Source of the DNA: a virus
Length of the DNA stretch: 48,499 bases
IMG/VR virus record: IMGVR_UViG_3300011115_000289
Location: 1 to 48,499 of that record
Strand: one strand, 5' to 3'
Notes under the pieces: model-generated
Database searches by the model: none
The model's input: only the letters and a program-made list of their open reading frames with translations
What the model was told of the DNA's origin: nothing
Translations under genes and position numbers: made by a program
Shown: one piece after another, positions 27,185 to 36,300 of the stretch
Position numbering within the stretch: position 1 is the stretch's first letter
How the letters are laid out: each line of letters starts with the position of its first letter

Positions 27185-30043
27185 ATGACATTGACCGAAT
27201 TTCTGAATGCGGTACTGCCAGACGTTGGCAAATACTGCGCGGTCGGCATCAAGCAGGAGAAGTTACGTACACGATTTGCATCGGACATCCCATCTCTCAT
27301 CACGGAAATACAAGACATCTATGAAGCTAACGCAGACACGTACTATGCGATGTTTTCGTTTGACCCCGAGATTGTTCCACCCCGTAGGTTAGCTGCCAAC
27401 GCATACAGAGCCAAAGCATTTTGGCTTGATCTGGACTGTGGCCCCACCAAGGATTACGCCTCACGTGATCTGGCAATGGCGGCACTGGGACAGTTCTGCG
27501 CTGACTTAGGTTTGCCTCAACCCATCTGCATCAACTCTGGTAACGGGGTGCACGCATACTGGGTACTGCCTGAGAGTATCGACAAGAACACATGGCTACC
27601 TGTAGCCAAGCGTTTAAAGAATGTTTGCACCGAACGTAGTTTGTTTGCTGATCCTGCTTGCACAACTGACATGGCGCGTATCCTTCGCGTGCCAGAGACA
27701 CACAACTTTAAGAACCCCGATGCCCCGCTTCCCGTGGAATACATGGGTGGTGATGGCAAGGTTGACCTGTTTGATTTCGCCGCCGCCCTAGGTGCGCCCG
27801 AGCCAAGCCAGTCTACTGACGCATTGCCCTTTGAAGTACCTGATTACATCAAGAACGCTGGCACCGATGCGACCAGCAAAGCCCTGATGGGGCAGAACAA
27901 TTCGTATCGCTTTGAAAAGATTATTGCCTTGAAGGTTGAGGGATGTGCCCAACTCAATCACATCATGGAGCACCAGAAGCAGGTGCCAGAACCTTTATGG
28001 CGTGGTGGCTTATCCATTGCACAGCTTTGCGTAGATCGTGATACCGCCATCCACGAGATGTCGAATCAGCATGATAGCTACAACCGTTACGACACCGACA
28101 AGAAGGCTAGCGAAACCAAAGGCCCCTATACTTGCGCCACGTTTGATGACCTCAGACCCGGTGGTTGCAAAGACTGTAAGCACAAGGGCAAGTTTGGCTC
28201 ACCCATTGTGTTGGGTAAAGAGATCATTGAAGCAACTGAAGAAGACAACACCATCACAACGGTGGACTCTAATTCAAAAGACGTGCGGGTATACAACATA
28301 CCTGCGTACCCCTTTCCTTTCTTTCGTGGCAAGTACGGTGGCATCTACCGCAGAGGCGACCCTAACAAATCGGAAGAAGAGGGTAACGATAAGTTGGTCT
28401 ATGAGAATGACTTCTATGTGGTCAAGCGTATGCACGACCCTATGGCGGGTGAAGTTCTCTGGATGCGTTTGCACTTGCCGAGAGACGGCGTGCGTGAGTT
28501 CTCTGTACCGTTGGTTAGCGTGCTGTCGAAAGATCGCTTTCGTGATGCCATTGCAACGCAGGGTATGGCGGTGCTAGGTAAGACCGTTGATGAGTTAATG
28601 TTTTATGTTTCACGTTGGGTAAAGGAATTACAAATTATGGGACAAGCCGAAAAAGTACGTAGCCAATTTGGATGGACGGACGAGAAGACGTTCATCCTTG
28701 GTGACCGAGAGATCACAACCACTGGGGTTAAGTACAGCCCCCCTGCAAGTTCAATCTTGCACGCCTGTTCATTGCTAACAAAGAAGGGTGAACTGGACGA
28801 GTGGAAGTCAGTCGTTAACTTCTACAACAACAATGGTATGGAAGCGCAAGCCTTTGCGTTCATGCTCGGGTTTGGCAGTGTGCTGATGCCTTTCACTCAG
28901 GTGCGCGGGGGTATCGTTAACTTAATGAGTCCGGGTTCTGGCACGGGTAAGTCAACTGTGCAGATGGCCATCAACAGTATCTGGGGGCAACCGTTCGACC
29001 TACTGCTCCAGAACGATGACACGTACAACGCCAAGATTCACCGCTTCGGTGTGCTGAACAATCTGCCTGCAACGATTGATGAAGTGACCAACATGCGTGA
29101 TGAGATGGTGTCGCAGTTGGCATACGCTATCACCCAAGGCCGTGGCAAGAACCGCATGGAATCCCAGACCAACGCTGAGCGTATGAACAATACCTTCTGG
29201 CGTTTGCTTGCGATTACTTCATCCAACAGCAGCTTGTACGATAAGTTGTTTTCCCTGAAGGAGTTTCCTGAAGGTGAGATGATGCGTATCATTGAGTTGA
29301 AGATTCGCCGTGACGACTCATTCTCGAAAGAGTTTACCGATGCACTGTTTGGCAAGCTGGCTAACAACTACGGTCATGCCGGTGAAATCTTTTTGAAGTA
29401 TGTGGTCAACAACTTGCCTGAAGTTTTAGATACCATGCGTGACGTTCAGTTGCGTTTGGATACAGCGGCAGGCTTGGGTCAGCGTGAACGCTTCTGGTCA
29501 TCCATCGGTGCGTTGGGTATCACGGGTGGCCTGATTGCCAACCAACTGGGGCTGATTGATTTTGACGTTAAGCGTATCTTCAACTGGCTTGTGATTTTGC
29601 TCAAGGCCAGCAAGGGTGACATCAAGTCAGCCCCGACAGACGGCGCTACAGCAGTGGGTTCCTTTGTCATGGCCAACATCAACAACATCCTGTTGGTTAG
29701 GGATAACCCTGCTGAGAATGGTTTGCCCACTGCACCGATACGAGAACCAAGGGGTGAGTTGCTGATCCGGTACGAGCTTGATACCAAGCGTCTGTTCATT
29801 GTGCAGAAGAAGTTTAAAGAATGGTGCGCCAAGAATCAGGTCAGCTATCACGACACGATCAATGCTCTGCGTAACACGGGCGTGGCTGTAGATTCTGTAA
29901 AGAAGCGTATGGCAAAGGGTACGCTGATGGCAGCACCTCCCGTCAATGCCTTGTTAATTGACGACACCATGAGCCATGTATTTGACGCGGAAGCGGTACT
30001 GGCCATGCCAATCGAAGATGACGAAGATAGAAAAGCCGCTTGA
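27185..30043 (+). CDS. Primase-helicase (AEP-like primase and AAA/SF3-type helicase)
   Basis: 952 residues, larger than most phage primase-helicases. The N-terminal domain has L-D82-x-D84 (FWLDLDC), SGNGVHAYW (118-126; H123) and DPACTTDMARILRVPETHN (157-173), the pattern of archaeo-eukaryotic/RepB-like primases. The C-terminal ATPase has Walker A G584-x4-K589-S590 (SPGSGTGKST) and Walker B D632-E633 (PATIDEVTN), as in DUF927/SF3-like helicases. It would unwind and prime phage DNA for the polymerase at 20729. The middle holds several Cys (TCATFDDLRPGGCKDCKHKG) that might bind zinc. No clear ribosome site. Confidence 0.85.
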   Translation: MTLTEFLNAVLPDVGKYCAVGIKQEKLRTRFASDIPSLITEIQDIYEANADTYYAMFSFDPEIVPPRRLAANAYRAKAFWLDLDCGPTKDYASRDLAMAALGQFCADLGLPQPICINSGNGVHAYWVLPESIDKNTWLPVAKRLKNVCTERSLFADPACTTDMARILRVPETHNFKNPDAPLPVEYMGGDGKVDLFDFAAALGAPEPSQSTDALPFEVPDYIKNAGTDATSKALMGQNNSYRFEKIIALKVEGCAQLNHIMEHQKQVPEPLWRGGLSIAQLCVDRDTAIHEMSNQHDSYNRYDTDKKASETKGPYTCATFDDLRPGGCKDCKHKGKFGSPIVLGKEIIEATEEDNTITTVDSNSKDVRVYNIPAYPFPFFRGKYGGIYRRGDPNKSEEEGNDKLVYENDFYVVKRMHDPMAGEVLWMRLHLPRDGVREFSVPLVSVLSKDRFRDAIATQGMAVLGKTVDELMFYVSRWVKELQIMGQAEKVRSQFGWTDEKTFILGDREITTTGVKYSPPASSILHACSLLTKKGELDEWKSVVNFYNNNGMEAQAFAFMLGFGSVLMPFTQVRGGIVNLMSPGSGTGKSTVQMAINSIWGQPFDLLLQNDDTYNAKIHRFGVLNNLPATIDEVTNMRDEMVSQLAYAITQGRGKNRMESQTNAERMNNTFWRLLAITSSNSSLYDKLFSLKEFPEGEMMRIIELKIRRDDSFSKEFTDALFGKLANNYGHAGEIFLKYVVNNLPEVLDTMRDVQLRLDTAAGLGQRERFWSSIGALGITGGLIANQLGLIDFDVKRIFNWLVILLKASKGDIKSAPTDGATAVGSFVMANINNILLVRDNPAENGLPTAPIREPRGELLIRYELDTKRLFIVQKKFKEWCAKNQVSYHDTINALRNTGVAVDSVKKRMAKGTLMAAPPVNALLIDDTMSHVFDAEAVLAMPIEDDEDRKAA

Positions 30044-30236
30044 GATTGAAGGGGTACAGGTACAGATTGAATGGCTCAAGTTCCGTATTGGGACTTCATT
30101 CTTTCTGCCCTGTATCGCTCATGAACGAATGATACGAAGTATCACCCAGCGTGCTGAAGACCGAGGCTTTAGGATCAAGACCCTTGCCCGTATAGAAAAT
30201 GGCATGTGGGGTATTCGTGTTTGGAGAATTGCATGA
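30018..30236 (+). CDS. Small hypothetical protein at the end of the early operon
   Basis: 72 residues from the ATG at 30018, overlapping the primase-helicase gene by 26 nt. After a lysine/glutamate start it contains LKFRIGTSFFLPCIAHERM and ITQRAEDRGFRIKTLARIENGMWGIRVWRI. This pattern resembles small phage proteins of unknown function seen after primase genes. It is followed by tandem terminators. Confidence 0.65.
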   Translation: MTKIEKPLEIEGVQVQIEWLKFRIGTSFFLPCIAHERMIRSITQRAEDRGFRIKTLARIENGMWGIRVWRIA

Positions 30237-30246
30237 TAGGATAAAG

Positions 30247-30310
30247 CCGCACCCTAAAAAGTGCGGTTGCTTTTCTCCTTTTACCCCCGGCTAAACCCCG
30301 GGGGTTTTTT
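30247..30310. terminator. Terminators between the converging early and late operons
   Basis: Plus strand: stem CCGCAC (30247-30252)/GTGCGG (30261-30266) then a T-rich run, and stem CCCCCGG (30284-30290)/CCGGGGG (30298-30304) followed by six T. The second is a strong plus-strand terminator. The minus-strand direction has CTTTATCC after the first stem, so it may also slow the converging late transcript. The giant gene's stop is at 30309. Confidence 0.85.
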
Positions 30311-33300
30311 AATCCTCATCGGATTCTGCTACAGATTTTCCAAGCCCACGTACATAAGAAAGCGTTTCGTTTTCCATCTTGCGCATTTCATCAATGGCTT
30401 CACGGCGCTCAGCGCTAGTCATGCCAAGCATCTCCTCGGTGCCTTGTTCATACAATGTACGGTATCTACGCATTACGCTTAGTTGCTCTAATGAACCGTT
30501 GATGATAGGTGCAATGCTTATCAACTTGGCATTTTTCTCCAAGTAATCTTGGGCTTTCGTGGGGTCACGTTCAACCAATGCTTTGTAGGTAGCATCAGCT
30601 TGACTTACACGTTCTTGCAAATCGTAGAATTCATTTTTAGCGCGACCACCAATGGTGTCGTATAAGAACAAACTGCCAAACGGCAACTGATATGCAGGGC
30701 GGTCAGGGCGTGTTGGATTGAGCACAGCGTCAGTCATCAACAGTGTGGTTGACCCCGCCATACCAAACATGCCACGCAAGAAGTTATCAATTTTGATAGG
30801 CGATACATTAGTTTGCTCACCCAGTGCTTTAGCAACTTCCGAGGTACTGGAAGTATATCGTTGGCCGGGTTCCAAACGCTTCATTGAAGCTGATTCCAAC
30901 TCACGTTGCAAGAAGAACGAATAGTTGGTTAAGTTCTCAACGATAGGTTTGACAAAAGACGGTGTTACGTTAGGCGAACCATACGCTGACATTGCACCTT
31001 TAGCCACACTACCTAACGCTTGAATTACACTCTGCTCTTCGTCCGTACCATAGCGGCGGTAATACTCAACAATGCGTTCTGGAATTGATTTAAAAATAAA
31101 TCCAAGTTCTTTTGGTACACCAAACTTATTACCGTTGGGCAGAATCCAATTGTTATCCCGCACATCATCCGTTGCATTTTTGTAGCCTTCATCGTCACTC
31201 ATTGCAAAGGCATACGCAAAGCCAAGCGCAGTCATAATGGCTACACGGCTCAAGAACAACTTACGTGCGGCGGCACGGTTAAGTGCGGATGATGAATCCA
31301 AACCTGTGGCTGAACGGTACAGCACATCCATACCCTGCGCGTAAGCGTTAAAGAATGGAATTACACGGGCGGCGGTACGCATAACAGGGCTTGAACCACG
31401 GCGGGTAAAGTTAATTAACTCACGGGCACGGGTCTGGGCGAGGACTTCATCACCGTTTGGATGTTTAGCGGATTTGGTATCCCGCATGGTTTCTTCATAC
31501 ACTGCCAGACGTGCGGCCAAATCAGAAGCTTTAGTGAATTGCTCAAGGCGGTGGAACAACTTCTGGCCAGCGTTGCGTTTAGCTTCGCCAATTTCTTTTT
31601 CAATGTCGCTGACGGGCTGGTATATGTTGAAGTCGTAATCCCCCACAATGCCAAGTTCTTCCATGCGTTTAACCATGGGCGATTTACGGCCTGTAACTTC
31701 CCCAAAGAATACACGGGGCATGCTGTACAAAGTCTTCATTGCTACAACCAACGGACGTTCTACGCCTGAGTAGAAAGCAGCACGTTGCGCATCTTCAATC
31801 ACCTGCTTAATTGCAAACGGCGGCATTGTAGTAATAGATATACGCAACCAACGAGATGTAGCGCCCAGTGCTTTGGTCAAGCCATTCATCATTTCAGGTG
31901 CTTGCTGGAACGCTAGTATGTCGTACTCATTTTGCACTTCAAACAACACGGGCTTTCCGTCACGGTACAGGCTCACAACCAGATTGGGGTTCTTGGCTTT
32001 TGCTTTGGTTGGTATTTCTTGCGCAAAGCCGCCCAATTCCATCGTCTCAAGCAGCTTGACCGCTGCATGGTTTTTCATGGAATCTTCCACCATCGAACTC
32101 AAGCGGTTGGCGTAGCTATCAAGCACGTTCTTAACGGGACGACCAAGCGATCCTTCCATGCCGGGAAACTTTCTCAATACGCCCAAGCCCTTGCCACGGT
32201 ACACCATGTTAGGCGCAGCATCTTCATATACACGGCTGAACGGTACGTATGCAGTGTTGTCTTTCCAGAACTGACCCTGCTCTTTTGTAATACGCCCTGT
32301 AGCAATCGCCAAATCAATAGCTTGCGTACGGGTTGCATTTAAGTCATCTTGAATTTCTCTGATGCCAGCAGATTGTTGGTACGCTTTTTCCAACGTGGCA
32401 ATCTGCTTTAAATCCATGTGCATAAGGATTTTATTCTTGCGCTCAGCATCAGCTAATTTAAATTTGCCTTGTTGCTCAAGGATCAACGCAGATGCTTCCA
32501 GAGGTTTGTTGTGCTCTTCGTTGATGTTGTGTAAACGGTGGCCTTCCAATACGGTAGATATTTCGGTTTTTGCTTCTTCGTAAGTCAAGCCATTTGCACG
32601 GGCGTATTCACCAACTTTTTGCAATGCTGTCACCATTGACTTTGCTTGCTTATAAGATTCCACCAAACCATCTTTGGTTAAACGTATACCCCCTGCACGG
32701 AAGAAGTCCATCACAATCTTGGCGCTGTCTTCAGCTTGCCGTGCTAACACCATGGGGTTGATATTGCCAAAGTAATCCCGCACGCCCTGAGAGAACATGG
32801 TAGATACCTTAGACTCAACCGTGGCAAATTTGTCAGCCACTGCTTGACGGAAAGTATTCATAACGCCAGAGTTTTCTCTGGCTGACTGCACACCTTTTAT
32901 GGCTTGAGTAACTACATTACCCACACCCGTTTGATCCCCTGTGGGGAATTGCTGTTGAATGTCTTTGATAGATTGACGCGTTGCAGCATCAAGTTCTTTC
33001 ACCATAGCATTAGCGATACCGGGCAGTGAGCCTTCTACTTCCGTACCGGTCAAAGCTATTTGTAGCTTGCGGCCTTCGGTCATGATGCTATCAACAGAAA
33101 TCATAGCTGCGGCAAGCGCGGTGAATTTTGTATCTGAAGATAAACCAAGAGCGCGTAATACCGATTGCGCAAATTGAGTAAGCGCATTTACACGGCGGTA
33201 TGGGATAGCCATCAATGCAGCTTGGAACGCTTTGTTAGACATGGCCTCAGATGCAAACTCACTGAGGTTGGTCATGCCGTACTGCTTCATGATCTTAGGA

Positions 33301-36300
33301 TCAGTTTTGGCTACGTAATCATACAACTCTTGCAGGTTGCGAATACCAGCGTTGTTCAGTTTGCCTGCGCCCTGCAGTGCAATAGCGCGGTGTACAAATC
33401 CATGTACAAGTTCATGCAACAGAACATGGGCACCAGCGTATCCGTTCACCAACTGAATCTTATCTGTCAACGCATCGTATTGTCCGGCAACAATGTTGTC
33501 ACCCTCTCGACCCAACGCACCTTCAGCCACCAACTCAATGCTTGGCAGCTTATTGGTTAACAAAATACGGCGGGCTACTGCGCGGTCAAGATCGTTGTAC
33601 ACACCTTTGGGTGCTTTGAGGATAGCCTGCAATGCGCCTTTGACATCACCTTCTTGCAACTTAGCTTGCAGATCAGCTTCAACTGCTACAGGACGGTCAA
33701 CATAGGACAGGTCAGCCGCAGGCTTCTGTAATGCTTGTGTTTCAGCAAGTTTCTCTTCTTTCTTGGCGATGTCCCGAGCGCCTTCTGCTTTGGCAGTAGC
33801 GGGTGTTTCCGTGCGTTCAACAACTTCTGTCTCGGGCTTGAACATTTCAGCCGTGGTTTCAGTTGCATCAGGCAACACGAAGATCAGACCACCATCAAGC
33901 TCGTTGATGTGGGGTTTAATTTCGTTGATGAACGTTTCGTGTTTGGTGTTAATACAGCCATAGCTGATGCGGTTATCTTCTGCTGTTGGGGTTTCCAAAC
34001 GTGCGAGCCTGCGCTCTGATGGCGTGCTGACATCTGCAGCATGGACAGCGATGTACCCTGTGTGGTCTTTTGATTCAACTAATATCAATGAAGTGCCGCC
34101 CGCATAAGTAGCAGAAGACTCTTTCATCGTAAACTTACCGGCGGGGGTAATCTTTGGCCCACCTTCAAGAGAAGATACTTTACCCAATACATCACCCGCA
34201 TCTTTGCCATACAAGGTAGCGTCAGACAGGGCATGAGAGCCATCTTCTTTAAAGATGTGCAACATCCCGTTTGGCTTGTCGGCAACCATAAACCACTTGC
34301 CAGTCTTCATAGCAACGGGTGCCATTGCGCCATACACATCTTGCGCAAGCGGTGACATTTTGGATTTGGCGGCTTCAGGTACAGGCGCAGTTATTGAGAT
34401 CGTTTGTTGAAACGTCTTTGGTAAATTGATGTTGTACTGATTGCTTAACCCTGTAGGGTTAAATATCAAACCAGCGGCCAGCACCCCAGATGCAATCTGG
34501 TTGACAAGTTCACGGATAGCTTTAGCTACCGCTTTAGAACCTTCGTTGATTGATTTAACAACGTCAGTGCGTAGCTTGTCCCAGAAGGCAGGTGTATCAC
34601 GGCTGTCGCCATAGAACTCTTCAAGTTCTTGTTTCTGATCTTCTGTCAGGCGATTGAAAGGCTTTTCAATCTGTTCCTTCTGTGGCTCTGGTACAGCCTT
34701 AGCCTTGGGTTTTTCCTCGGCTGCAGGTGCTTTGGCTTCAGGCTTGGCTTCAGGCTTGGTTTCAGGTGCTTTCTTTTGCTGGCGTTCGTAATCATCAAGC
34801 GCAAACTTAACTTCATCCAGCAGGTCTTCGTAACCCATATCCTTGTCTTTGGATATGCTTTCAACTGCGTTCAAACTGATGTCGTCAATCAAGCCTGCTT
34901 TGTGCAAACGCTTGGCAAATGATTTAACTTTGGCTTTGGTTGTATCAGGATCAAGGTCGAGGTCATCAGCAGTTTCACGTGCTTTTTCAAGTGCTTTGTC
35001 AACCTTCGGTTCTTCTTTCTTAGGCTCAACCTTCTTAGGCTCAACCTTCTTAGGCTCAACCTTCTTAGGCTCAACCTTCTTAGGCTCAACCTTCTTAGGC
35101 TCAACCTTCTTTACAACTTTAATAGGCGCAGGAGCAGGCGGTGCTTCCACTGCTTTGGTAACGGTAGGCGCAGGAGTAGGCTCAGCAGTTGGTTTTGCAG
35201 CTTCATTTTTAGCCTTCTTTGCAGATGGTTGTGCCGCCTTATTAGCCGCCCGCTTCTCAGCAGCTTGTTTAATTTCAGGCGCAACGGCAGGCTGTTTAGT
35301 GGGTTTGGCTACAGTGTAAACAGGGCTTCCATCGTCAGTAACCAGCCGAGGCGTTACTGTTTCAGATGTATCAGTTAAACGTGCAGCGGGGTTTTTGGTA
35401 ACAACATACCCATCTTTTTGCAAACGATCGTATACGCGTGAAGCTTCAGGCGTTACAGAATCATCCGATGTAAATTGCAAACCACGATTCCCAGCTTCAT
35501 CAACGGCATTTTTATATTCTTGAGTGATTGCGCCAGTACCTTCAACACCGCCGTTTTCAACGTATGTGGGGAACAGCCGACCTTCTTTTATACCCAGTGT
35601 GATTGACCCTGAACCTTTTGGCCCAACAGGAAACTGTTTGTACAGCCCCGGCAGTGTCTTACCTTTGCTGTCATCTACTTCAGCTTCTTGGTATGTTTGC
35701 GCAGGTTTTGCTTTAGGTGCTTCCGCAACAGGCGCAGGCGTAGTTTTAACCGCCTTTGGTGCTGGTGCTACTTTAGGTGCAGGCGCTGGCAAGCCTTGGA
35801 ACTCAGGGCGTCCAAGAAACGCATCAACTTTCTGAATGATCGCAGGGCTGCGGCCTTCCTTATAGATCGTCAACATGTTCCTAACTTCTGCCGCATCTTC
35901 TGGTTTGGTAATGTCCAGACCTTGGATGGCATGGCCGGGCTTGCGCATCACAGCCGTAGGGCCAATACCCAATACACCAAGCGTTTCGCTTGTAATGACA
36001 GGGGCTACTGTCTCGGGGGTGGGCTTCTGCCTCACCGTAGGTTCGGTAACTGGTGGCTTCTTTACAATTATTTTTGGTTCAGGAACTGCGGCTTCATCAG
36101 TTGGCGTGCCTACGCGGGTAAACAAACCCAGTTGGCCTGCGTCTTTGGCGGCGTTGCGTTCAGCTTGCCCTGCGCGTGCATCACGTCTGTTCTGTAAGTC
36201 CAAGGCAGCTTGCGCTTCCGCTGCTGTCTGCACAGTTTTAAACTTATCAGGCGCGGCTGGTGCGGGTGCTTCCTGCTGGATGGGGTTTCCCATCAAGTCT

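Noticed and set aside
34843-35319. Plus-strand frame with repeated FLGST
   Set aside because: A shadow of the KKVEP repeat in the giant gene on the other strand.
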